From Scleromitrula shiraiana (Eukaryota > Ascomycota > Leotiomycetes > Helotiales > Sclerotiniaceae), in NCBI GenBank assembly GCA_028455995.1, contig JABELC010000017.1:37501-101500 (forward strand): DNA of 64,000 nucleotides, written 5' to 3'. Numbering within the stretch: position 1 is the stretch's first letter; each line of letters opens with the position of its first letter. Made by a program: the position numbers and the translations under genes. The notes beneath the pieces are model-generated. The model was not told where the DNA came from and did not search any database. It saw only the letters and a list, made by a program, of their open reading frames with translations. Positions 24,533-37,747 of the stretch are shown here, in pieces.

Positions 24533-26799
24533 CTAAGAGTTCCTCCCTACATACGGTAGATTATCATCTTCAGGGACCTCCCATTTCTGATAAACCATTT
24601 CACCCAGCTGTACAAAATCACCCTCAGCATCCCTAACAATAACAGGATCTCTCTTAACCTCCAAAACAGCCCCTTTTAAGAAAAATGGAACTGCAAAGCG
24701 GAAGACCAGAAAATAAAAAAACCCACTCAAAACCAATGCCCATCCGACTGTAGGGACAACAAACCAAGGCACAGAATTTCCAAGGCTGGGCTCCGGAATC
24801 CAAAGAGCTGCTACAGGAAATACATTAGCGATAAATACTATGCATACTGTACCCAAGTTTACCCATCGATTGGATAAGGAGTAGGAGTTCCAGTTAGAAC
24901 TGCTTCGCATACGCATACATATCAATCCGAAACTGAGACATATCGCAACCATAGCGTCAATTGTGTATGCGTATATACCTATGAAAGAACTATTAATCGA
25001 TATTTTAAAGGAATTTTCAGTCAAAAACTTACCAACTAAAAACGGATAAGCATCCTTTGGTTGAGGTATCCGAATAGATGCGAGGATCAGGATGGTGGAG
25101 AAAACACAATGTAGTACCAATGCTGGAAATGGAATTGGTTCTATTTTTGCTGGTCCTGCTAGCTCTTCTTATAAAGACGTCCTTTCTCCTTTCTGCGAGC
25201 TAGAAGTTGTATGCTTGGAAAATTTCTTGGTGGCCCATTCGATAATGTTGACATTTTTCGCGAATAGCAAAGACCACGGTAATATCCCTTCTTTTGCTAT
25301 TTCTTGTTTCACTAATTGAAAGCTGGGTGTGAGTTAATAATTTTTGCAGACAGAGGGGGAACACTACATACCTCGAGCTGCAGTAAAAGTAATAACAATT
25401 ACATTACCCAGACTTGATACAGCTAAGCATGCGTTCATAAGTTGAAGAGCACCCTTATCGTTCCATGCTTTCCCTATCGTAAGTTTGAAAAACTGTCCGA
25501 CGATTGTTTCACCATTAAAATTTCCATCTTGTGGGATAGGAACTACGATCATCTGGGATTATTGTTAGTTGTTGTATGGTACTCGATTTGTAGTATACTT
25601 ACGTATGCAATATTTGTTAATAGGTATAAAGTGCAAATAATCCCAACGCTCCATAATGAAATTCCTCTGAATCGTTTGGTCGGTTTTTTAATTTCTCCAA
25701 GAACCTGCAACGTGATTAGCTATGTATTGAAAGAGTTCGTTGTGAAGTTAAACTAACATAGTTTGCTTGATTCCAACCTCCAAAAGTGAACACTATATTT
25801 AGATACGCTGTTGCAAACCCACGAGCATCATCCACCTTTCCCAAATGTCTAAAGCTAGTCTTGGTATCCAAATTCGTATATGATAAAGGATCCCGCGACA
25901 AATGCTTTGTATGGTTATTCAGAACCATGAAACCTAATATGATAATCATAACTAGCATGGAGACCTTGGTCACGGCAAAAGCACTATTTAAGTGAACTCC
26001 ATACATTCTACCTAATGCATGAAGAAGAGTAACAAGCCAAGCGGCAGCTAATGCAACTGCTTGTACTACCCCTTTTTGTGGAGAATTATTGCCTGCAGCG
26101 GCAAGAACATGAACGGCAAATGAAACGCAATTAGCGGCGGAGTTACCAACTACTATAAATATGAAGCCAAATATACAAATTGTCATGAATTTTGGATGTT
26201 TGGCTAGATATTTCAGGTAGTTTAGTTCACCTCCACTAGATACTAATGTGTTAGTCTTAACACAACAAACAACATAGTCAATGTATGGAACATCACGTAC
26301 CTTCTAGGAACAGCTTGTACCTCCCCATTCATCCGACGTCTCGGAATCGTTAACCCATATTCAACATACATCATAGTACCTGCCATACTCGCTATACACC
26401 CAATAACCCATAAGAAAATGCTTCCCCCAATGTTACGGTCTTGCTGGATTATTGTTGTTGGTGTTTCGAATATTCCAGTTCCTAAAACCAATCGATTAGC
26501 ATTCCCCAATAATTTACAACCTAAGTATCAATAGGATGAACTAAATCTCTCATACCCATCATGCGATTCGCAATGATACAGAAAACCTGAAAACGATTCA
26601 ATAAATCTCTATCTTCAGGACTTTTCGTGAATTCCTTCGAGGGACTTGTAGTTGCCTGTGCTGCATTCACATATTGTAGATCTTCAATACTGATTTCGCC
26701 AAGACTTATGTTACTTCTGGAGTTCTCTTGCTGCAAGCTCGCTGCTGTTTCTATATCATCTTTTGGCTCAGGCTCCCGCGAAGGGAAGGCTGCCTTCAT
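24533..26799 (-). pseudogene. high-affinity methionine permease-like APC transporter with a premature stop
   Basis: Amino-acid/polyamine/organocation transporter resembling fungal MUP1-type methionine permeases. Seven exons: 26799-26556, 26481-26301, 26235-25758, 25704-25603, 25552-25372, 25311-25033 and 24978-24533; all junctions are phase-consistent and give a 636-codon frame. Hallmarks are a soluble N-terminus, the TM1 substrate motif GTGIFETPTTI across the first junction, VEYGLTIPRR, FVVGNSAANCVSF-like TM5, FGGWNQANYVLGEIKKPT and AARVKQEIAKEGILP. A TAA at 25169-25171 (codon about 443) interrupts the sense sequence (ERTSL-stop-EELAG), and the remaining C-terminal third is otherwise well preserved. 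No canonical intron removes it. CAA-to-TAA is the CpA-to-TpA change made by RIP, and the RIP-degraded element ends 850 bp away. Confidence 0.8.
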
Positions 26800-27559
26800 T
26801 GTTTGAATCGATTGAGATGTGTCAAAAATTGAATTTAGAATGATAATAGACGTGGTTAATTATCACAAGATAGACGAAGAAGACATGAAAAATTATTTCC
26901 AGTAGAGGAAGAGGAGTCAACCCATAGGTGAGATATTTGAAGGTTGCCCAGAAAGACTCATCTATCACATGCCCAGACGGGATCTCGGTGAGCAGCCTCG
27001 CAACCATTTTATTCTAGTACACAGTGTACGAAAGCCTCATCATTCTTCGGTGATACTTGGCGATATGAAATAAACCAAAATGGGAAAAAACTCCAAATAA
27101 GATGCGGCGAAATTTATCCCTTTGGTACACAATGCGGTGCGTTACGAGCATGTGGCTGCAGGGATCGAATATTGACGAATAGTTGGCTGCGCCCCATGCT
27201 CTACCTAGTTGTGGAATTTCAGGGCTTAGTGGAATATATTTACAGGATTCGATTCAATAAATCAGCGTTGTATCTGGGCGCGTGGGCAAGACAATAATCA
27301 TTGGATTGAAAGCTTGGGGACTCAAGTAGAAAGTACTTTCGAAGAAATAACCTGAAAGATACTTCTTCAGTAGTTAGGACTGCAGCCTACTTGCAGCTTA
27401 TGACCGAACCTTTTTGGAAGACTCAAGCAACCTTCTCTAGCCACACTTTCTTACTCCATCATTGTCAATAATTAGATAACTGTCGTGAATGTCGGCTTCT
27501 CGCTATCATGATATCATTCAAAATCATATCATGGAAAAGTCTTGACAGGGAAATTGATC
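26800..27559. promoter_or_regulatory. divergent intergenic region, permease / 671-aa protein gene
   Basis: Between two head-to-head genes, hence both promoters. It contains an upstream ORF in the permease leader (listed separately). No other coding signal was seen. Confidence 0.5.
26822..27007 (-). promoter_or_regulatory. 61-codon upstream ORF in the permease leader
   Basis: An ATG at 27007 opens a 61-codon frame that stops 22 nt before the permease ATG. If the transcript starts upstream of 27007, this uORF would reduce translation of the main frame. Whether the leader extends that far is unknown, and the encoded peptide resembles nothing recognised. Confidence 0.25.
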
Positions 27560-30157
27560 ATGGAATTCTTTGACCATATGCTGGTCCTTACTGATAAGAT
27601 TTATGGCCGTATCTCACCACATCGTAGGTGTTACACTGACCTCATCTCCACCCCTCCGCAACCTTTGTAAAGTACAATGTAGCGCGTAGTCTAACAATTC
27701 AATGAGACAGATCTTGGAACCTCAAACTCGAACAAATCTTTTTATCGCGAAATCGATATCCTCAGGAAATATCTTACAATCATTCACGCGCATTTTCGCG
27801 GAGCTTTGAAAGGTCCAACACAGCATGGGAACAAAAGTGAGGGGTTATTGCGCTTTATAACTACCATACACAACACACTTGATGGCACACTATGCATGAT
27901 AGAGAAAGAACAAGATAAAAATTATGAGCACAATGAAAAACTTCATAAATGGGATCCGCGACTGCTTGAAACAGTATTGAAATCTCTGACGATTGAGAAT
28001 AGGAAGCTCAGACTCTTGCTATGTACTTTCAATCCGTGAGTTCTTCCACTAGGAAGGGAATCTCCTTCACTAATTTAAACAATGTATGCAGAGATGATAA
28101 AATCCAATCGATAATTCAATATGATTTCAAACGATGGAGATTGAGGAAAATCGACGAATATATAGAGATGGAAATTCAAAGATATGGGAGAGACGGGATG
28201 AGAGAAAATACATTGAATGGCTACAACCACAACTTTAAATGGAAGGAACTAAACGACCCAGAGTATATAGGGGAAATAACACGAGCTTCTTCATCTGACG
28301 ACAACTCAATTAAATCTTTTGGACAATTAGTTCATTGCTTCTTTAAAAATTTGAACCTTGCAGAAGATAAATCTTGTCAACCATCGGACAGGTGGATTCA
28401 TTTTATAAAATGCTCCCAACATTTAATGTTGGCTCGAGCTTCTACAGAATATCAAAAGTTTACGACCGTCTTTAATCGGCCGCACGATATGCAGGTTACT
28501 GAGATGGGATTTACTTTGCAAAATTATTTGGCGGAATTGGAGCTCGTAAGTTCTTGATGTTTGCTCTCGTAAATATAGTTTTGGTAGTAACAGAATGTTT
28601 AGTTACTCTTTGGAATCTTTACAGATTTACAAACAGATTATCTTACCCCTCGTGAAATCTATGAAAGAAATAGAGAACAACACATACCCCAGATTACCCC
28701 TCCAACTTCAGATTCTGATCGCAAAGAAAGCGGTTCGAGATCTACACGGTCCACTGTTATTGATGATTATGATGTTGTGTTTAGAAGGTATCTATGCCTA
28801 ATTAGCCACCAGTGTTATATTTACTGATAGTCACATAGTAATCCTTTAATTGACGAGCAAAGTGGCCATATATTGAAGATTAGAATAGACTTAGAAGGTG
28901 CTTTGTCAATAGATTTCGAGGAGGAAGTTGATCGTTGGCCCATCGGTCTTCGACCCTTTCGGGGGATGTGAGTTCACATGACCAGATTCAAGAAACATGT
29001 GTATGATTAAACACTAATGACCTTGATCTAGCGATTTGCGAAAGGCGTGCATATATCCTCAATATTTCAATCCCAATATTTACAGATGCGAACTTCATAT
29101 GGAACGGAAACTACCCGGCGGAAGAGTTCAGCTCTTAAGCTCTTACATACAATTTCAAAACTCAACCGACCTAAAATCGTTTCAAAGAACGTTGACGGGA
29201 TACAAAGTACTAGCCGACTTGTAGATACGTCCCCATTCTTTTGTAAAATATTAACTAATAACCCAGCAGTAAAGAGAACATCAAACTTCGCACTCTCAAG
29301 AAAACCCAATTCGACAGCAAACATCTAAATGTTATCACAGGCCGTCTACAACTCTGGATTAAGAAAGCAGAAAAGAGTCCCGAGGCCACAATGCCTGGAA
29401 TGAAATCCTCACTAGATCGCGCACCCACTTCCTTATCAACCATGAGCCGTACCTCATTTGCTTCAACCGCTACCATCAAAGCTCAACAATCAATTCCAGG
29501 CGCACAACTCACAGAAATAGATGATGGTGATGGTTTGAGAGTTGAGAAGCCTGTGGCACCGGTCTTGGTTATGTTTGTCGAGAGCTCATCGAGGGATAAA
29601 GATATTTTGCAGGGTCATATTTTGGCTTTTAAGAGTAAGTCTTGCTCGCTGGAATGTGTCAAATTTGGTAGAAAGGTTTCTCGTGGTTGGATCTTGCTTG
29701 CTGAGTTGACTGTTTACTAATGAAATATGGTATTTAGTCGACCAAAATGTGAATATTGATCGTAAAAAATGTAAATGCGATGATAAGAAGGCAAAATGTG
29801 CGAGATGTTTTATTATTCATCCCGTGCGTGTGGATCTTGAGATTGGTCGGTGGAAGTATCCTACTGCTGGGAAAGAACTCAGCTGGATTGAGCTGACATT
29901 TGCGGATGATGTTGGTATGTTTTGTCTTTTCATATATTAATAATTGCTTGGGATTGAGAATGGTATGAGTTGTTTCATGCTTATTCTTCTTCTTCCATTA
30001 CGTGGCTGACTGGAAGTAATTAACTAAAGAGAGAGAAACTTTCGCGAAGCGGCTTCAAATGGCCAAAGATTTGTATAAAGGTTGGTTGGACGATCATAGC
30101 AAAGGAATTCAATTTCTTAATCAAGGGAGGCATAATACAAAAGTTTATAGTGAATAA
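27560..30157 (+). CDS. uncharacterised fungal protein, nine exons, 671 aa
   Basis: A phase-consistent model joins 27560-27623, 27711-28035, 28092-28545, 28603-28787, 28839-28967, 29032-29220, 29270-29634, 29738-29914 and 30030-30157. The N-terminal third is helical (MEFFDHMLVLTDKIYG, YREIDILRKYLTIIHAHF, WDPRLLETVLKSLTIENRKL), as in N-terminal domains of fungal signalling proteins. A Ser/Thr-rich linker follows (TPPTSDSDRKESGSRSTRST). The C-terminal half has a conserved-looking block (RWPIGLRPFRGI, MERKLPGGRVQLLSSYIQF, FQRTLTGYKVLADF) and a Cys cluster CKCDDKKAKCARC (CxCx6CxxC, possible metal site). I do not recognise a named domain. The first exon is the least certain and the donor at 29221 (GTAGAT) is weak. 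It converges on the hydrolase gene ending at 30398. Confidence 0.65.
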
Positions 30158-30397
30158 TAATCATCATCAAGGGGAAGGGATCAGGAGTTTCCTTGATGTC
30201 TTTGTAGTTAGAATTTTTGGGAAAAGAGAAGCGTAGGGGTGCGCGTGTAAATGATGTTATTTCTTGGAAGATGATATGAGCGGAGGATATACCCAAAGAT
30301 GCGTACGACACGACGAAGACAACGGACAGGAGAATGAAGAATTAGATAATCAACCCATGGCTCAATTAATTTCTTATTGCTCGATTTCTTAACACTC

Positions 30398-32347
30398 TCA
30401 TCGAACTTGCACCCCTTTACCCTTCCCTTGTCTAGCCTCCATAATATTTTCCACCATACTATTAATATTACTCCAAACATCCTCATACAGAAGATCGGCC
30501 TTACTGCTGTACTTTACCATGCCAGAATGATCAGAATTAAGCGGAAGGTTTCGCGCTCCAGGTGTTTCAGCATCAGTTACCATACGTATCTTGGGTCCTG
30601 TTGTTCCTTGACGCTTCGATTGAAGAAAAAGATCAGTTTAATTCCTGGAATATCAAAAAGAATTCGAAAAATGTTTTAACATACCGTTCTAGGTTGCGAG
30701 AAATGTCTCTCCCAAAAGTAAAGGATTTCCGGCGCACTCATCGTGACCTTACTCTTTTTCAAATTCTGGGTCTTCTTAGCAACACAACAAGCCTCGAACC
30801 GAACTTTTAGCTCCTTGAGATAGGAAGAAGGAGTTCCATATTCGTCAACACAGAGTTGATTGATGAGAATCTTGTTTGGTTGATCTTTTACAGCTTCGAT
30901 TAATGAGGGGTTATTGAGGCCACCGATTGGGATTCCAAAGCCGATTAATCCGTGCCAGTGGGTGAGTATCTCTTGATCCAATGGAGATGTGCTTAGATGA
31001 GAGAGGAGGAGGGCCTAGATGCATGCGTTGGCTTATACAACATAATACTAAAACAGTGGGAGAGGTAAGGATATACTTCTTGGACGATCAAACCACCCAG
31101 ACTCTGACCGATGAAGATTATTGGCCGTTTTTGTGTCTAACACTATCAGTTACTAATTATTCTCGGACAAAAAGTATCTTGAGAGGATACAAAACTTCGG
31201 CAGAATATTGAAAATACATACCGAAGTACTTTTCCTTAAAAGTGTCAACCGATTTAAAAACGTGCTTGCAATATCTTCTACTTTCTCGATTGATTGTCCT
31301 CCATCCACGGTAGATGGATATCCATAGAGTAGGATACGTGAATGTGGTATATCTTTTGGTAGAAAGTCTCTCAACCACATCTCGTAGCTACCTGGGGTTG
31401 GAGACCTAAATGTTCCAAATGCGTGTGTTCCAAGTCCCACTACTGCTATAATACTAGGAGTTTGATTGTTTAATTAGTTTCAAAACATCACGAGTATCAT
31501 CAATTCGAGGAAAAAGGGAGAAAATACTCAACAACTACATCATCTCCTTCCATCTCAGCATCCCACAAAGGAGTTAATCCAAAAAAGTCAACATCATACT
31601 GAAAGTTGACCTTTCCTTTTCCAGGTCTTCCTCTCAAATTCTCTAATTGTTTTAATGGATATTCGAAATCTGTTTCAGCTGGGAACGTAGCAGTTGCGCA
31701 GAGAAAATCTTTTGAGTGAGCAGCTAGACTGTGAATCATAGGGGTGCTGCGGAATTCTTCTCGTAGAATTAGAGATACTACATCTGAGGTAAAGGTTGAA
31801 GGGATGTTCTTTATTCGAATTGTATCAGGACGGGTCTTTTTGGGTGTTTGTATAGGACTTGGTTGTTGTGTAATATTAGATGATACATCCCCTGGTCCTC
31901 GAAGAAGGTCAAGTCCCAAAAACTTTTCCGTTTCAGGGTTTTTGATTGATTCTGAGGGTGGAGGTAGCTCTTGACTCAATTGATGACATTTAAATCGACA
32001 TAAATCTTGCAATTTCTACTGTAAATTAACATTTGACCCAGTTTACTTCAACTTGACAATGAAAGAAGACTACTAAAGAATCTACCTCTATTTCTTCTCT
32101 ACCCAAGATTTCTTTAGCCGGTAACTCATAGGTGTAAGTTCCTGTCTGATTATTGAGGAATTAGTCGACACAAAGCTTGAGTTAGAACCATACTTATATG
32201 CATTGTGCTTACAGCAGAAACATGCCCTTCAATCTTCAAATGGTATCCAAGGAATCTATCCACAATATTCTCAATTGCAGAATTATATTCTCGTCGTGCC
32301 ACTGGTACGACACACAATCGATATGCACCTTCAGATTGTTGACTCAT
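30398..32347 (-). CDS. SesB/SERAC1-like alpha/beta hydrolase
   Basis: Seven exons: 32347-32213, 32145-32086, 32015-31528, 31453-31222, 31136-31077, 31014-30685 and 30613-30398; the product is 506 aa. The N-terminal part includes an RRM-like strand-helix segment (DTIRIKNIPSTFTSD) often found in front of this fungal hydrolase domain. The hydrolase domain starts IIAVVGLGTHAFGTF, then YEMWLRDFLPKDIPHSRILL, the nucleophile elbow IFIGQSLGGLIVQE (Ser in GQSLG, on a separate 20-codon exon) and a C-terminal HSGMVKY, likely the catalytic His. The oxyanion HG motif is replaced by VGLGTH, with Gly kept. SesB-type hydrolases are known as NLR-linked effector domains in fungi. A NACHT-TPR gene lies divergently only 421 bp away. 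The substrate is unknown. Confidence 0.8.
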
Positions 32348-32768
32348 GTTTATTAACTACGCAACGAGACAGAACCCGATAACTTCAATAATATTTAACG
32401 TTACCAAAAAAGTCAAAGTTTAGGAAAATATGCCTCGATTAGGCAGCAAAGTATAAAATACAAGTCAACATCTACATTTGGTCACACACCGCTAGCCACA
32501 TCAGCCAAGCTTAGCTGAGACTCCCTTGCATCACATCACCCGCTCTTCAAGATATGACTAACCAATACGATGTCTCAAAGCACCGCCCGAACTTCAGTAG
32601 GGCGCAGACACGGCAGGTCGGTGAAAAATACTTGGCGTTTTGGTAAATATCAAGATATTCCCTATGCTAATAGTAAGATTTTAATCATACATAGGTACAT
32701 GAGAGAGTTTTGTAACCGAAGTAAAATAACTATCAACGATTACGTCTAAATTTTGAGATAGAATTGCT
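32348..32768. promoter_or_regulatory. bidirectional promoter gap, SesB-like hydrolase / NACHT-TPR gene
   Basis: 421 bp between two divergent start codons, the only space for both promoters. Such an arrangement permits co-expression. No named factor site was identified. Confidence 0.5.
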
Positions 32769-35700
32769 ATGGATGATAGAAATAGGGATCGAGCTCCTTC
32801 ATATTCAACTATTGATCATACCCATACCATCCCAATAACTCAAGACCTGAAGAAAACCAACTCATCATTCCACACTTCTAGTCTCGGGCCCAGCACTACG
32901 CATAGACGTAGTCAAACTACTGTTGTACCGGTACTTAGAAGCAAAGATGGAGACCTTCAACAAACATCCAGACCAGCGGTAAATATTGATGATGTATGGA
33001 GAGAAGTTCGAGCACTTGAACGACAAAATTATGGATCGAGAAGATATCAGAGAGTGGGGAGAACTGTGGAACCCGTCATTGACTTTTTGGCGAGGTTTTC
33101 TCCGGTTATTGATATGATGGTTCAGGGGACTAATACGGCTAGTATGTTATGGGGGAGTTTGAAGGCTGTTTTGTTGGTATGTCACTTTCACTATCTGTCT
33201 ACAATTTCATGAAAATTCTGGAGTTAGGGGAAGGAATGAGATGAGATCATACTGATATATCTTTTGGTTGAATATAGGTTGCACAGACTTCAGTAACATA
33301 TTTTCAATACATTGATAACGCGATGGTAAAGCTAAGTGATATTCTTTCCATATCAGCTCAATACGAGAAAATGTTTGAGTCCGAAATCAGAGTTGGGAAT
33401 GCCTTATCAGATTTATATGATGAAATTTATGTATTTTTGGAAAAAATAAGGAAAGCTGTTTCCGTGAGTTGTAAGTATACTTTTCTTTACTTTTAATATT
33501 TAGTCCAAGGCTGAGAACTTTAAGACTAATTCCAAAACTAGCATTGAAGATGTTTATCAAGAATATCAAGAAATCATTTGATATGGAATTTAGAGATAAT
33601 TTGGATCATGTTGAGAGGTATATGAGAGTCTTCAATGATGAAATTACTTTGGCTCACAGGGCAAGAATGGATGTTTCGACAAAACAAATTAAGGAACTAG
33701 TTGGGGCAGTCGCGTCAGATAATGCGGATTTTGTGTTTAGAGAAGAAATTCGTGCTGCTAATGGTAAGTTTACGAACATAGTACATATATGATATAGCTA
33801 ATGGATGAAATAGATATCAAAGATGCTGTACTTGGATGGCTTACTCAAGTTGATGCAGGAGAAGATTATCATCATGCGTTAGAGAGACGAATGCCGGGAA
33901 CTGGGGTCTGGTTGCAGGAAAATATACTCTTTGAAAAGTGGAGAGACTGCTCTGATAACTCTGACGAATCCAATATACTTTGGGTTCATGGACGTCCTGG
34001 GTCGGGTAAAACTGTGTTAAGTTCAACTACTATCGAGCATCTTCAGGTTCAACAAGAACAAGAAAATAGAGCAGTAGCTTATTTCTATTGCAACTCTGGA
34101 GATTCACAGAAAAAATCGACATTGAATATCATGGGATCAATTCTGGCGCAGCTAATCACACAAATGAATAAGTACCCTACGGAAGTCATAGAAGCATATC
34201 AGGGTGCAAGGAAATATGGAAGAAGACATGTATCTTCTTCAGATAATATACCTAAAATTCTCAAACAAGTTGTATCCACACTACCAACAGTTTATATTGT
34301 ATTAGATGGACTAGACGAATGCAGCGAACCATCCGAACTCATTAAGTCATTCATTTCTATCTCAAAAACATGCCCGACACTTCGACTAGCTTTATTCTCT
34401 CGAAACCTCGCCACTATCAAAAATGAACTTAATGGAGCCACAACGATCGAACTAGATGCTACTTCCATCCAACCAGACATCGACAAATTCCTCACCGGAT
34501 CACTAAACAATCTACCCGGAAAAGGAACAGAAATTCAAGAAAAAGCGTTCTTAAAATTATCCCAATCATCAGATGGAATGTTTCTCTACGCATCACTAGG
34601 AGTACAGAGTCTCCACGAAGCAATCGATACCCAAAGTATTCTCGAAGCCATAAACAGTATACCCTCTGGTCTTCACGGAGTCTACTCCCAAATACTCGAA
34701 CGATTAGGATCTCAAAGTATTCGACGACGAAATTTAGCACGGAAAATTCTACTCTGGGTTTGTTTCGCTACAAGACCTCTATCCTGGAAAGAACTACAAC
34801 ATGCGTTATCATGGGATGAGACGAGAGAAGAATTTGTGGAAGATCAACGTCCGTTTAAAGATGCAGTATTGGATTTATGTACGCCACTTATAGAGTATCG
34901 AGCTGAAAAAGATACTTTTCATCTGACTCACCTCTCCGTTGGAGAGTTTTTAAGAAAGGCTATCGATTTTCCCTCCATGTCCGCAGGAGCTACGCAATTT
35001 TTGATGACAGAATCGTATGCGAATCAAACTATTGCTATGGTGCTAATAGCTACTCTTTCTCTACCAGATGTGGTTCATACTACGCAAGTAGATCCTCTTC
35101 TTTACCCATTAGTACGCTATTCCACCGAAAATTGGTGTTATCACTTGTCCTCCTCCACCTTCTCTACCAAATTACACAATAAATACACCGAATTTGTATC
35201 ATCTCCCCTTTCAAGGTCAACCTGGATATCCCGATTCCTAACCACGAATAAACAATCTTTCCCCCTCCACCTAATAGCAAAATATCAAAAACAAGTCTCC
35301 AACTGGGCTCATCACGAGACTTCCTCTTCTAATACCAATACCAAACCATCCAAATCCGCATTTGAAGCCGAAGATCTAGCCGATATCCAACGTGCATTAA
35401 TCGATCTCGATCAGTCACCGTCTTCCCCCTCCTCCTCCCCAACAAACACCCCCCTAATCTCCCCCTTCGAGCGGGACCTCATAATCCGCGACCTCGCACG
35501 CGCCTACACCATGTCGTCCTCCCTCACCCACGGAATCAGCCTCTTCACATGCGCCCTGCAAACCGCTCAATCGGCATTCGTCGGCCCCTCATCCATCCAT
35601 ACAGTCTGGCTTCTCAACGCATTAGGAATAATGTACGACCAAGGCGGGCACACGACGCAAGCCCTCTCAACCCAACAACTGGCCTTATGCATCCAGGAAA

Positions 35701-36290
35701 AATATCTACCCGCTTCCGATCTCACGCTCGCGATTACGATTAACGAGTTGGGGAGGATGAGCAGACATTTATGTCGCTACTCCGAAGCCGAGTCGTATCA
35801 TCTCCGCGCCCTGCGTATCCTCAGAGACGGGGGGCTGCCGGAGAGTGAATTCCAGGTGATATGGACGATTAACACGTTAGCGAGGAATTATCGTCGGATG
35901 GGGAGATATGACGAAGCGTTAACACTGCATGAGCAAGCGCTAAAAGGACAGATCAATACGCTGGGTGAAGATCATCCGCATGCGCTACAGACGAGATGGG
36001 ATATAGCGCGCACGAAACAGGAGATGGGTGAGTATGCCTCGGCATTAGAGGAAATGAAAGAGGTTTTTGAAAGAAGGATGAGGGTGCTGGGGGGTGGAAA
36101 TCCGGATACCTGGTGGACGGGGAATAATGTGGGGATACTGATGGAGATGATGGGGGATAGGAGGGACGCGAGAATATGGCATGAGAAGACTTGGAGGGGG
36201 CAAGTTGAGATATTGGGGAGGGGGCATAGGCATACGGTTTGGAGCTGGGAGGTTTTGAAGAGGTTGGGGGTTGATGTTGGGGATTGTTAG
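32769..36290 (+). CDS. NLR-like STAND NTPase: fungal N-terminal domain, NACHT, TPR
   Basis: Four exons: 32769-33176, 33278-33470, 33542-33763 and 33814-36290; the product is 1099 aa. A disordered Ser/Thr-rich start (residues 1-75) is followed by a helical domain (about 80-270; RTVEPVIDFLARFSPVIDMM, LWGSLKAVLLVAQT) as found upstream of NACHT in many fungal STAND proteins. The NACHT domain has Walker A GRPGSGKT (about 334-341), Walker B/acidic VYIVLDGLDEC and a sensor-like LALFSR; the conserved winged-helix region RPLSWKELQHAL follows. The C-terminal 280 residues hold TPR repeats of the kinesin-light-chain/TPR_12 type (LNALGIMYDQGG, NTLARNYRRMGRYDEALTLHEQAL, EDHPHALQT). All nucleotide-binding motifs look intact. 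The family is known for regulated cell death and allorecognition; its role here is inferred. Confidence 0.88.

Positions 36291-37747
<1,457 letters not shown>

Noticed and set aside
25120..25320. Possible intron that would remove the stop in the permease
   Set aside because: No GT donor with acceptable context pairs with an AG so that the stop is removed and the frame kept; the nearest option would be 20 nt long.
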